Shown here: piece by piece, positions 43,351-51,582 of the stretch | Position numbering within the stretch: position 1 is the stretch's first letter | How the letters are laid out: every line of letters begins with the position of its first letter | Assembly (NCBI GenBank): GCA_965248995.1 | Contig: CBDFKY010000016.1 | Span: 186,001-250,000, forward strand | Reading direction: 5' to 3' | Length of the DNA: 64,000 bases | Origin: CBDFKY01 sp965248995 | Lineage (GTDB): Bacteria > Pseudomonadota > Alphaproteobacteria > Rickettsiales > UBA998 | Notes under the pieces: generated by a model | The model's database searches: none | Told to the model about the DNA's origin: nothing | Seen by the model: the letters and a program-made list of their open reading frames with translations, nothing else | Program-made: the position numbers and the translations under genes

Positions 43351-44793
43351 TGGTTATTCCCTCATTCGGCATGATTGCACCGGAACTCGTTCTTATAGTG
43401 ATCGCTATCTTCATGTTGATGGTGAGCGGCTTCGTGAGCGTACGCAATGCGTTGTATATCAATGCCCTCTTTACCGTGTTGTCACTGATTCTCGCGTTTC
43501 TGGTGTTCGGCTCCATGCATTCGACGAAACCTGTCACATTCATGGACATGGTACAGATCAATTCTTTCATCGTGTTTGTCAATCAAGTGATACTGATCGC
43601 TTCCCTGATCGCTTATCTGTTGTCCATACAATGGCTTAGAACCTTGCCCCATGGCAGCGCGGAATATTCCTCTTTGTTTCTGATGGCGACGGCCGGACTG
43701 ATGCTGGTCGTTTCCTCCTCACATTTCCTGTCGTTTTACGTGGCGGTGGAAATGGCCAGCCTATGCATGTACGTCATGGCGGCATACGAGCGCGATGACC
43801 TGCATTCCACCGAGGCAGGAATCAAATATTTCGTCCTCGGTTCGCTTGCATCCGCAATCATGCTGTTCGGAATTTCGCTGATTTACGGATTTGCGGGAAC
43901 GCTTTCGTTCGATGCCCTGCCGCAAGCCATACATGGCCACTCTTCCTCGCTATATGTTATAATTATAGGATTGGTACTGGTGTTAGTGGGATTGTGTTTT
44001 AAATTATCCCTGACGCCTTTCCATATGTGGACGCCGGATGTGTATAACGGAGCGCCTACCCCCGTGGTCGCGTTTTTCGCGATGGTTCCGAAAATTGCCA
44101 TCATGTCTTTTCTTTTGAACCTGACGATCCATGGTGTTCGGCGAAATCGGATTTTACTGGAAACAGGTTTTACTGGTCGCGGCCGCTGGTTCCATGATCG
44201 TAGGGGCATTCGCAGGTCTGGTGCAACAGCACTTGAAGCGATTGATCGCCTACAGCTCGATAGGACATATGGGATATGCGCTGCTCGGGGCGACTGCGGC
44301 GACTTCCGCCGGAGTACAGGCGGTTTTGTTTTACCTGTTCATTTACATGGTGATGAGTGCCGGACTGTTCGCTTGTTTGATTCTGCTAAAGAAAGAAGGA
44401 AAAGAAGTGAAAACCGTTTCCGACTTGGCCGGGCTCTCCGCCACGCATCCGAAAATCGCCCTGTCACTTGCGTTACTGATGTTTTCCATGGCGGGAATAC
44501 CTCCTTTTATCGGATTCTTTGCTAAAATGTTCATTTTTACGGCCGCACTGCAGGCCGGGTATGTCAGCGTAGTGGTTATCGCGGCGTTGTCGAGCGTGAT
44601 CGCCTGTTTTTATTATATAAGGATCGTCAAACTCATGTATTTTGACGAAGTGACCGGGGGGGCGATTCATACCGATTCCAGAACGTTCACCGGATATATT
44701 CTTTTTCTATCCATTTTCATGAACGTCATCGTATTCAGGCCGGAATTGCTTATGGCGCCTGCAAAAGAAGCGGCGATGGTATTGTTTCCCTGA
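43350..44793 (+). pseudogene. nuoN: NADH-quinone oxidoreductase subunit N, one frameshift
   Basis: The third antiporter-like subunit (ND2). The first segment, to about 44130, includes VAVEMASLCMYVMAAYER and KLSLTPFHMWTPDVYNGAPT. The frame then shifts by one: FGEIGFYWKQVLLVAAAGSM continues in the other frame to the normal end at 44793, including QHLKRLIAYSSIGHMGYALL. Removing one base of the CC or GG in ATCCATGGTG (44129-44138) restores the reading. All other nuo genes are intact and the two parts are fully conserved, so a sequencing error or programmed/recent change must be considered before calling loss of complex I. Confidence 0.88.
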
Positions 44794-45569
44794 TGGATGG
44801 GTCTGCGCTACACTTCATCGATAGCTACCATCTGCTGTCTTACGATACCATAGACAGCACCAACGAAGAGGCGAAACGGCTTGCCGCGGCGGGCGGTCAG
44901 CACGGCGCCGTTATCTGGGCCGAATCGCAGACCGCCGGGAAGGGCAGGGATGGAAGGCAGTGGATATCGGAATCCGGTAATTTATTTTGTTCCCTGCTTC
45001 TTCAACCCTGCGCGCCGCAATCCCACCTCGCGCAGCTTTCGTTCGTCGCTTCCCTTTCATTATACCGCGCGCTGGAATCCGTCATTCCGGAATCTCACCG
45101 GTTGGGGCTCAAATGGCCGAATGACGTACTGCTGGACGGTAAAAAACTGGCTGGAATCCTGCTTGAAACCATGCCGGATGAAGAAAGCGATGCACGCTGG
45201 GTTATTTTAGGGATAGGGGTGAATGTCGAGCATTTCCCGGATAATACCCGATACCCCGCCACCAGTTTGAAAGCCGTGGGGGTGGAAATCATCAGCGCGA
45301 AAATCGTACTTTCCCGTTTCTTAAATTATTTTGAGCCGATTTATGATGAATGGCTGGAGCACGGGTTTGAGAAAATCCGGCAGCAATGGCTTGAATACAC
45401 TGTCGCGCAAGATTATCCCCTTACCCTGTCCGTCGGCGGATCGGAACGAACGGGTACGTTTGAAGGTATCACTGCCGAAGGACATCTTTTGTTACGCCAC
45501 GATAACGAAGTGTTTTCCTATGCGGCGGGTGATGTCAGCCTGGAGATGACGGATGCTGCTTGCGATTGA
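44793..45569 (+). CDS. birA: Biotin-[acetyl-CoA-carboxylase] ligase
   Basis: A 258-residue biotin protein ligase that attaches biotin to carboxyl carrier proteins. The catalytic domain shows DTIDSTNEEAKRLAA, TAGKGRDGRQWISESGNLF (biotinyl-AMP loop) and LKWPNDVLLDGKKLAGILLE, and a C-terminal SH3-like domain follows. There is no N-terminal repressor HTH, so it is a ligase only. Its start overlaps the nuoN stop by one base and its end overlaps coaX by 17 bases, the usual alphaproteobacterial arrangement. Confidence 0.95.
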   Translation: MDGSALHFIDSYHLLSYDTIDSTNEEAKRLAAAGGQHGAVIWAESQTAGKGRDGRQWISESGNLFCSLLLQPCAPQSHLAQLSFVASLSLYRALESVIPESHRLGLKWPNDVLLDGKKLAGILLETMPDEESDARWVILGIGVNVEHFPDNTRYPATSLKAVGVEIISAKIVLSRFLNYFEPIYDEWLEHGFEKIRQQWLEYTVAQDYPLTLSVGGSERTGTFEGITAEGHLLLRHDNEVFSYAAGDVSLEMTDAACD

Positions 45570-46326
45570 TGTCGGCAATACCAATACCGTGTTCGCGGTA
45601 TTTGACGGCGACAGCCTCGTGGCGCAGTGGCGTCTCTCCACGCAGGCCCGTCGCACCTCCGATGAGTATGGGATGTGGCTGCGCCAGTTGATGCAGGAAT
45701 GCCGGCCGCTGGATGTTATGCTCACCCGCGCCATCATCGCCACCGTCGTACCCGAAACGCAGTTTGAGCTGATGCAGCTTTGCCGGCGTTATTTTAACCT
45801 GGAGCCCCTACTGGTAGGAGCGGGTATGCTAAATTTAAACGTCATCGTGGATGTGGACAACGCGCATGAAGTGGGAGCGGACCGGCTGGTAAACGCGGTG
45901 GAGGCATGGAAGCGCTACGGCAGAGCGGTCGTGGTCATCGATTTCGGAACGGCGACCACGTTCGATGTCATCAATGCATCCGGACATTATATCGGGGGCG
46001 TCATCGCGCCGGGCGTGAACTTATCCCTCGCCGCGCTGCAGAAAGCGGCAGCGAAACTGCCCAGTATCCGGATACGGATGCCAGCTCAGGTGGTGGGGCG
46101 CAATACCATCGCCGCGATGGAATCGGGCATTTATTACGGATATGTCGGAATGATCGAAGGCGTTCTCGGTCGCATCCGTTCCGAACATCCGGAAATCGCT
46201 TACGTGATCGCCACCGGAGGACTGGCCCCCCCGCTTTATGCCCGAAGCATTCCGCAGATTGACGAAACCGTGACGGATTTGACCATTTACGGGCTTAAAA
46301 CGTTAGTCGAACTGAATCAACCCTGA
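45553..46326 (+). CDS. coaX: Type III pantothenate kinase
   Basis: CoaX phosphorylates pantothenate, the first step towards CoA. 257 residues with the ASKHA-fold motifs MLLAIDVGNTNTVFAVFDG (phosphate loop), GADRLVNAVEAW and VVIDFGTATTFDVI, and the C-terminal YVIATGGLAP. It needs no ATP-feedback site, unlike CoaA. The overlap with birA indicates coupled translation. With panB it supplies CoA for the pyruvate dehydrogenase encoded in the same window. Confidence 0.96.
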   Translation: MLLAIDVGNTNTVFAVFDGDSLVAQWRLSTQARRTSDEYGMWLRQLMQECRPLDVMLTRAIIATVVPETQFELMQLCRRYFNLEPLLVGAGMLNLNVIVDVDNAHEVGADRLVNAVEAWKRYGRAVVVIDFGTATTFDVINASGHYIGGVIAPGVNLSLAALQKAAAKLPSIRIRMPAQVVGRNTIAAMESGIYYGYVGMIEGVLGRIRSEHPEIAYVIATGGLAPPLYARSIPQIDETVTDLTIYGLKTLVELNQP

Positions 46327-46341
46327 TATGGTAAATATCAG
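46323..46341 (+). promoter_or_regulatory. Small stem-loop between coaX and rnj
   Basis: CTGATAT (46323-46329) and ATATCAG (46335-46341) form a perfect seven-base stem with loop GGTAA. It spans the coaX stop codon and ends 26 bases before the rnj start, so it would be in the rnj leader. No T-run follows, so it is not a normal terminator. It could serve mRNA processing or RNase J control. Confidence 0.35.
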
Positions 46342-46367
46342 ATTCTCAACACATCATACAGGATATC

Positions 46368-48032
46368 ATGGCTTTTAATTTTACCGCACACAAAGACAAT
46401 TTTTATTTCGTTCCCCTCGGCGGTTCCAACGAGATCGGGATGAACCTCAATCTCTATCATCTGGACGGCAAGTGGCTGATCATCGATATGGGGATCGGCT
46501 TCGTCGACGACCATTACCCCGGTATTGAAATCATGGTACCGGATATTGATTTTCTCATCGCTCAACGCAAAAATATCGTCGGCATGGTCATCACCCATGC
46601 GCATGAAGATCATCTGGGCGCGGTGCCCTATCTCTGGGATGAGCTGCAATGTCCGGTCTACGCCACTAAGTTCACGGCGGAAGTGCTTAAGCGCAAGCTG
46701 GAATCCAACAGCATCTTTCCCCGCAAAATTCCGGTGACCGAAGTCGAAATCGGCAGCGAGTTTCAGGTAGGGGATTTTGTTCTGGATCTGATCCCGCTTA
46801 CCCATTCGATTCCTGAGATGCAGGCGGTGGCCATCAAAACCCGTCATGGCACGGTCATGCATACCGGTGACTGGAAACTTGACCATGACCCGCTGGTCGG
46901 GCCTGCCTCCGATGAGGTCACCTTGAAGCGTTACGGGGATGCGGGCGTGCTCGCGATTGTCTGCGATTCCACCAACGTGTTCGTGGAAGGGGAGTCCGGT
47001 TCGGAATCCGACGTCCGCATCGCGTTGACCGAACAGATCGCGAAACAGAAGGGAAAAGTGTTTGTCGCCAGTTTCGCTTCCAATATTGCCCGCGTCGAAT
47101 CGGTACTGGTCGCCGCGAAAGCGTGCGGACGCAGCGTGGTGCTGGCAGGGCGCTCCTTGTGGCGGATCACGGAAGCCGCGCAGGCGAGCGGTTACCTTCT
47201 GGATGCACCCGAACTAATCTCAGAAAAACAGGCAAGCAAACTACCGGCCAGTAAATTACTGGTGCTCTGCACCGGCTGTCAGGGCGAATCGAAAGCGGCG
47301 CTCACCAAAATCGTATCCCATACGCATCCTTCCATCCGGATCGCTGCGGAGGATACCGTCATGTTCTCCTCCCGCATCATTCCCGGCAATGAAACGCGGG
47401 TACGCTGGCTCACCAACCAGCTGGTGCGGCAGGGTGTGACCATCATCACCGATCGTGACGCGTTTATCCATGTCTCCGGCCACCCGGCGCGCGGCGAACT
47501 GAAACGGATGTATGACCTGGTGAGACCGGAAATCGCCATTCCGGTACATGGTGAAGCCGCACATATCCGCGCCCATGCGCAATATGCCACCGCGCTTGGC
47601 GTGAAAGAAACGGTGGAACCTTACAACGGAGCGATTGTCCTGCTTAAAAAAGGCGACGCGCGCGTGGTCGATACGGTCGAATCCGGTTATCTAGGACTGG
47701 ACGGTTCGACGCTGATTCCGCTGAACAGTCCCGTCATCAAGATGCGTCGCAGGCTGAAGGATAACGGCTGCGTCATGGTGTCGCTCGTGCTGGATAAGGA
47801 CGGCGGCGTGATTTCACCGCCGGATATTACCGCGCCCGGCTGTCTCGATCCGTTTGAAGACGAGGCGCTGCGTCACGCGCTGGAACAGGAAGTGCTGGCT
47901 TCGCTGGAAAAATTGCCTACAAAAGGTAAACTGCAGACCGTGAAGGAAAAAGTCCGCAATAACCTGCGCAAACGCATTACGGATGAACTCGGAAAATCCC
48001 CGATGATCGAGGTACATATTCACCAGATTTAA
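46368..48032 (+). CDS. rnj: Ribonuclease J
   Basis: A 554-residue metallo-beta-lactamase/beta-CASP ribonuclease, in alphaproteobacteria a 5'-3' exonuclease acting in rRNA maturation and mRNA turnover. The zinc ligands are in VITHAHEDHLGAV (H77, H79, D81, H82) and MHTGDWKLD; the beta-CASP region has ASFASNIARVESV and HVSGHPARGELKRMYDLVRP (in part) with IPVHGE. A C-terminal dimerisation domain is present. AGGA lies eight bases upstream of the ATG. It converges on pcm with a two-base gap and no terminator in between. Confidence 0.96.
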   Translation: MAFNFTAHKDNFYFVPLGGSNEIGMNLNLYHLDGKWLIIDMGIGFVDDHYPGIEIMVPDIDFLIAQRKNIVGMVITHAHEDHLGAVPYLWDELQCPVYATKFTAEVLKRKLESNSIFPRKIPVTEVEIGSEFQVGDFVLDLIPLTHSIPEMQAVAIKTRHGTVMHTGDWKLDHDPLVGPASDEVTLKRYGDAGVLAIVCDSTNVFVEGESGSESDVRIALTEQIAKQKGKVFVASFASNIARVESVLVAAKACGRSVVLAGRSLWRITEAAQASGYLLDAPELISEKQASKLPASKLLVLCTGCQGESKAALTKIVSHTHPSIRIAAEDTVMFSSRIIPGNETRVRWLTNQLVRQGVTIITDRDAFIHVSGHPARGELKRMYDLVRPEIAIPVHGEAAHIRAHAQYATALGVKETVEPYNGAIVLLKKGDARVVDTVESGYLGLDGSTLIPLNSPVIKMRRRLKDNGCVMVSLVLDKDGGVISPPDITAPGCLDPFEDEALRHALEQEVLASLEKLPTKGKLQTVKEKVRNNLRKRITDELGKSPMIEVHIHQI

Positions 48033-48034
48033 GT

Positions 48035-48709
48035 TCAGGTTCTGGAGTGCGGGTGCATCATCCAGTCGCAGGTGCACTCTCCCAGAACGGCCGTATGGTA
48101 ATTCCATCGTTCGCGGGTGACTTTCAATAAACGTTGTGGCTGCCCGATCGTCCCTACCGGCGCGATCAGAATACCGTCATCCGTCAACTGCTTTAGCAGC
48201 TCGCTCGGTATGGCCTGCAGGGCGGAGGTCACGATGATTCGGTCGAAAGGCGCGCTTTCCCTCCAGCCTTTATGACCGTCTCCAACCAGCGAGGTGACGG
48301 TGCGGTAGTTCATGTCGTGAAAGCGAAGCTGTGCCTCTTCCCGCAGTTCACGGTGCCACTCCAGCGTGAAGACGCGCCGGGCAAGCCGGGATAAAATGGC
48401 CGCCAGATATCCGGAACCCGTACCGATATCCAGCACGATATCACGGGGGCGAACGTCGAGCGCGTCGATCAGGCGGGCGATCATGTAAGGAGACTCCATC
48501 ATCTGGCCGGCGGCGATAGGCAGAAAAGAATTTTCATACGCCCGCGCTTCGAACATCCGTGGCGCGAAGCGCTCCCGCGCGACGGTTTCGATGGCGCCGA
48601 GGAGTGAGTGATTGCGGATACCCTTGGTGCGCAGCTCCATCAGGAGCTGAATTTTGGCGCTGGCAATGCTATCGTCCTTGGGCGAAAAAAGATCAGGCTG
48701 CGGCATCAT
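48035..48709 (-). CDS. pcm: Protein-L-isoaspartate O-methyltransferase
   Basis: A 224-residue repair enzyme that methylates isoaspartyl residues using SAM. Motifs: RERFAPRMFEARAYENSFLP, the AGQMMESPYMIARL segment (Q-x2-S-P) and DIVLDIGTGSGYLAAILSRL (SAM binding). The start overlaps the surE stop by 17 bases. It is the last gene of the operon EAL-like, A24-like, surE, pcm; surE-pcm pairing is common in Proteobacteria. Confidence 0.94.
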   Translation of the reverse strand: MMPQPDLFSPKDDSIASAKIQLLMELRTKGIRNHSLLGAIETVARERFAPRMFEARAYENSFLPIAAGQMMESPYMIARLIDALDVRPRDIVLDIGTGSGYLAAILSRLARRVFTLEWHRELREEAQLRFHDMNYRTVTSLVGDGHKGWRESAPFDRIIVTSALQAIPSELLKQLTDDGILIAPVGTIGQPQRLLKVTRERWNYHTAVLGECTCDWMMHPHSRT

Positions 48710-49505
48710 GGGTTTGCGCTATGTGCTGTTCTATCATTCCCAGCATAGCATGATTGGTAAGATTGAGCGAGAGCGGCGTCATCGTAATGTGGTTTTGCTG
48801 CAACAAGGCGCAATCGGTTGTGGCTTCATGCACACAGGAAGGGTATTCGGAGGAACCCAGCCAATAATAGGTCCGCCCTCTGGGGTCGCGGCGTATATCC
48901 AGTGCTTCCTGACCGCTGCGTATGCCTTGTACGGCGGCCCGGATACTTCGCAACTCATGAGGCGCACAATCCGGTATATTCACGGAGAGCAACGTGTTTT
49001 TCTCCCATCTCATTCCCTGCAGGCTTTGGATGACATTGCGCACGGAGACGCGTGCCGTCTCCCACGACAATGGCTCAGAGCCTTTTTTAATGGCACGCGA
49101 AAACGCCAGTGAAGGAACACCGAGCAACGTCCCTTCCATCGCTGCGGCAATGGTGCCGGAGTAGGTAACATGCTCCGCCATGTTATCCCCATGGTTGATA
49201 CCGGAAACGATCAGTGAAACGGGTTTATCGGGCGTCATCAAATGTTTGACCGCAAGCAGCACGCAGTCGGTCGGGGTGCCACTGACGGCGAAACGACGTT
49301 CGTCCAGCGAGCGCACCCTTAACGGTTGATGCAAAGTGAGAGAATGACCTGCACCGCTTTGCTCCATTTCGGGAGCTACCACCCATACGTCATCGCTGAA
49401 TTCCGACATGATTTCCTGCAGCACATTGATACCATCCGCATGGATGCAGTCGTCATTTGTCACCAGGATACGCGGGTTCTTCGATACGTCAGGAAATGCA
49501 AACAT
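48693..49505 (-). CDS. surE: 5'/3'-nucleotidase SurE
   Basis: A 270-residue survival protein E, a metal-dependent nucleoside monophosphatase. It has ILVTNDDCIHADGINVL (the metal Asp-Asp pair, with Cys where Gly is usual in N-D-D-G), VAPEMEQSGAGHSLT, VSGTPTDCVLLAV and LIVSGINHGDNMAEHVTYSG (in part). The ATG at 49505 lies four bases after the stop of the A24-like gene; a further upstream ATG at 49523 would overlap that gene. Confidence 0.94.
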   Translation of the reverse strand: MFAFPDVSKNPRILVTNDDCIHADGINVLQEIMSEFSDDVWVVAPEMEQSGAGHSLTLHQPLRVRSLDERRFAVSGTPTDCVLLAVKHLMTPDKPVSLIVSGINHGDNMAEHVTYSGTIAAAMEGTLLGVPSLAFSRAIKKGSEPLSWETARVSVRNVIQSLQGMRWEKNTLLSVNIPDCAPHELRSIRAAVQGIRSGQEALDIRRDPRGRTYYWLGSSEYPSCVHEATTDCALLQQNHITMTPLSLNLTNHAMLGMIEQHIAQTHDAAA

Positions 49506-49509
49506 CTTT

Positions 49510-50265
49510 TTATCCGTGCGCAAGGGCCATAAGCACGGAAACCGTCGTACCGATCATCCATTCCGACTGCCGGAACCGTTCCGAAATACCGCGCATGAAA
49601 AACATCAGGCAGGCAATCACGAAACTGACGATGAAGAAGACGATCAACTCCGAACGACCGACGCAGAGTCCGCCCATCGCCAGCATCACCGCATAGTCGG
49701 GAAAAGGTTTTTTCTGCCGGGATAATAGCATTTCCAGCGACCATAGCACGACCCCTATCATCAGCCCAAGGTAACCGCCGGAGACGAATTCGATAGTGCT
49801 GCCGTCCAGCAACGTGCGGTGAACGGCTCCAGCGCCGCCCAAGATAAAAAGCAGCGTGGGATAAAGTTTCGACTCATTATAGTAAATCGCCGCTACGCAG
49901 ATGAACATGGCATCCGTCAGCAGGACAAGCACCAGCTCCTCTCCCATGCCGTAAGCGATCCAGTTGACCACGAACAGGAAGCCGCACAGGAATTCCACGA
50001 TCGTATACGTCACGGGAATTTTAATGTCGCAGAACCGGCATTGCCCCTTGTTCAGGAACCAGGAAAAAAACGGAAACAGATCCCGTTTGCTGAGATACAT
50101 CCGCTTTTCACATTCACAGTAAGGAGGGTCGTTGGCGATCACCAGTCCTTTCGGGAAGCGGTAAATAATGGAGGTCACGTAATTCCCCGCCGCGATCCCC
50201 AGCATAAACATCAGGATACTGCCGCAAAGATAATAGGTAAAAGGATCGGACTGAAGAAATGCCAT
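49510..50265 (-). CDS. Prepilin-peptidase-like (A24) membrane protein lacking a catalytic Asp
   Basis: A 251-residue polytopic protein with the layout of type IV prepilin peptidases: helix 1, then a cytoplasmic zinc-type loop (C50, C52, C76, C79, with FPFFSWFLNKGQCRFC matching the family), then six or seven helices. In the peptidase part the first active-site Asp of the I-D-x5-L-P-D motif is missing: the region reads AAIYYNESKLYPT. The second, G-D-x-K, reads FPDYAVMLAMGG, keeping D190 but losing Gly and Lys. Protease activity is therefore doubtful. It begins one base after the EAL-like stop and precedes surE by four bases. No pilin genes are in the window. Confidence 0.75.
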   Translation of the reverse strand: MAFLQSDPFTYYLCGSILMFMLGIAAGNYVTSIIYRFPKGLVIANDPPYCECEKRMYLSKRDLFPFFSWFLNKGQCRFCDIKIPVTYTIVEFLCGFLFVVNWIAYGMGEELVLVLLTDAMFICVAAIYYNESKLYPTLLFILGGAGAVHRTLLDGSTIEFVSGGYLGLMIGVVLWSLEMLLSRQKKPFPDYAVMLAMGGLCVGRSELIVFFIVSFVIACLMFFMRGISERFRQSEWMIGTTVSVLMALAHG

Positions 50266-50266
50266 G

Positions 50267-51493
50267 CTAATTGACGGTGCTGGACATCGGGTCGATCAGC
50301 TCATCGAGATATCTTCCCTGAAACAGCGATATGCCGAGCGACTGCCCATATTCCACCGCCTGCCGGTTATCGCAGCGGGTGAGAATGATCCGGTTGGCGC
50401 CGCAGCGTTTGACGGCCTGCACCACCGCCTGATTTTCCGCTCCGGACGTGTCCCCTTTGATATTGGCATTCCATTGCAGTTTCAGCAGGTCCACCCCGAG
50501 ATGTTCCCGGTCCATCAGGGGAAAACTCTGATGGTTCAATCCGTCGAGACAGATTCGGTAACCTAAGCGCTGCACCGCGTCCCGTGCCGAGAAAAACGCG
50601 TACATATCCTCGAACACGTCCGATGCCTGAATTTCCAGTACGACGGAAACCTTGGTAGAAGGTTTGAGAAACGCGTCGAACGAAGCGAACATATCTGACA
50701 TCAACGTGCGGACGTTGAGATTGAGGCTGATCGGGCTGCTTAAAAAAAGGTTGTAGCGTTCTTTTAACAGCGCGATGACCCTCTCATCCATCGCCAGCGT
50801 CAGATATTTGAAAAGCCAGCGGTTACTGAGCAGGTCGATATCCGTACCGATCAGGTCGCGCAGGTGGGTGATATTGAGATAGAGTTCATCGAACACTTTC
50901 CGCACCGACATGCTCGGAATGGTGGCGCAGACCGGTTGTCTGCGCACTGCAGGAAAAATATCCAGTTCACGAATCATTTTCTCGATACGTTCCAGGTTGG
51001 AAGCATTGAAGAAGCGTGAAGCCCCCCCCTCCTGCACGAGACGGTGTGATTCCGCTTTCGTACTTGCCGGGGCCGTGGATTGCCTGCCACCGAGCATCTG
51101 TTTTCTGGCCATGTCCGCCATAATCTCGAAATCCGTCTCCAGTTGATAGAGGCGGCAGAATGCGGGGTTTTCATGGCCGTCCGTGGTATAGGCGAGCGGA
51201 TCGTCCATAAACAGGTAGCGCAACTGGAAGATAGCCTTGTCCAGCAGGGTGCGGGGTATTTCCTTGCCGAGCACCACGAGGCTGCAATCCCGCAAAAGAT
51301 AGATCCCCCCGTCCTGATGCTTGAGCAGGTCGGTCACCAGGTTGGTGGCGATCTTGATCTGGTAGTCGCTGCGGTAATGCTCCAGCAGCTGGTCGAAGTG
51401 GAAATGTACGCCGACCATATCCTGCGTATCGCTTCGGATGATCGCCAGTTCTTCCACTAATTTGGCTTCCGCGCCCGCTGTAACCAGTTTCAT
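50267..51493 (-). CDS. Degenerate EAL-domain protein
   Basis: A 408-residue soluble protein. The N-terminal 170 residues are unassigned. The C-terminal 200 residues follow an EAL phosphodiesterase outline: VFDELYLNITHL at the E-A-L position (Glu kept, Ala-Leu lost), SLNLNVRTLMSDMF (the N-x-S strand), VVLEIQASDVF where L-E-I-T-E is expected, YRICLDGLNHQSF where the D-D-F-G motif should be, DLLKLQWN for K-x-D, and SLFQGRYLDELI for the Q-G-Y strand. Most metal and c-di-GMP ligands are absent, so it is more likely a binding or scaffold protein than an active enzyme. First gene of the unit with the A24-like protein, surE and pcm. Confidence 0.72.
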   Translation of the reverse strand: MKLVTAGAEAKLVEELAIIRSDTQDMVGVHFHFDQLLEHYRSDYQIKIATNLVTDLLKHQDGGIYLLRDCSLVVLGKEIPRTLLDKAIFQLRYLFMDDPLAYTTDGHENPAFCRLYQLETDFEIMADMARKQMLGGRQSTAPASTKAESHRLVQEGGASRFFNASNLERIEKMIRELDIFPAVRRQPVCATIPSMSVRKVFDELYLNITHLRDLIGTDIDLLSNRWLFKYLTLAMDERVIALLKERYNLFLSSPISLNLNVRTLMSDMFASFDAFLKPSTKVSVVLEIQASDVFEDMYAFFSARDAVQRLGYRICLDGLNHQSFPLMDREHLGVDLLKLQWNANIKGDTSGAENQAVVQAVKRCGANRIILTRCDNRQAVEYGQSLGISLFQGRYLDELIDPMSSTVN

Positions 51494-51582
51494 CTGCTGC
51501 CATCCATAGTTATTCCGATCCCTGAATTCCCTAGCTTATTACGCGAAGCCATTCCATGAAAAAATAATGCGCTCCAAACTCT

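Noticed and set aside
44793..45569. BirA as a biotin-operon repressor
   Set aside because: The protein starts directly with the ligase domain and has no N-terminal helix-turn-helix.
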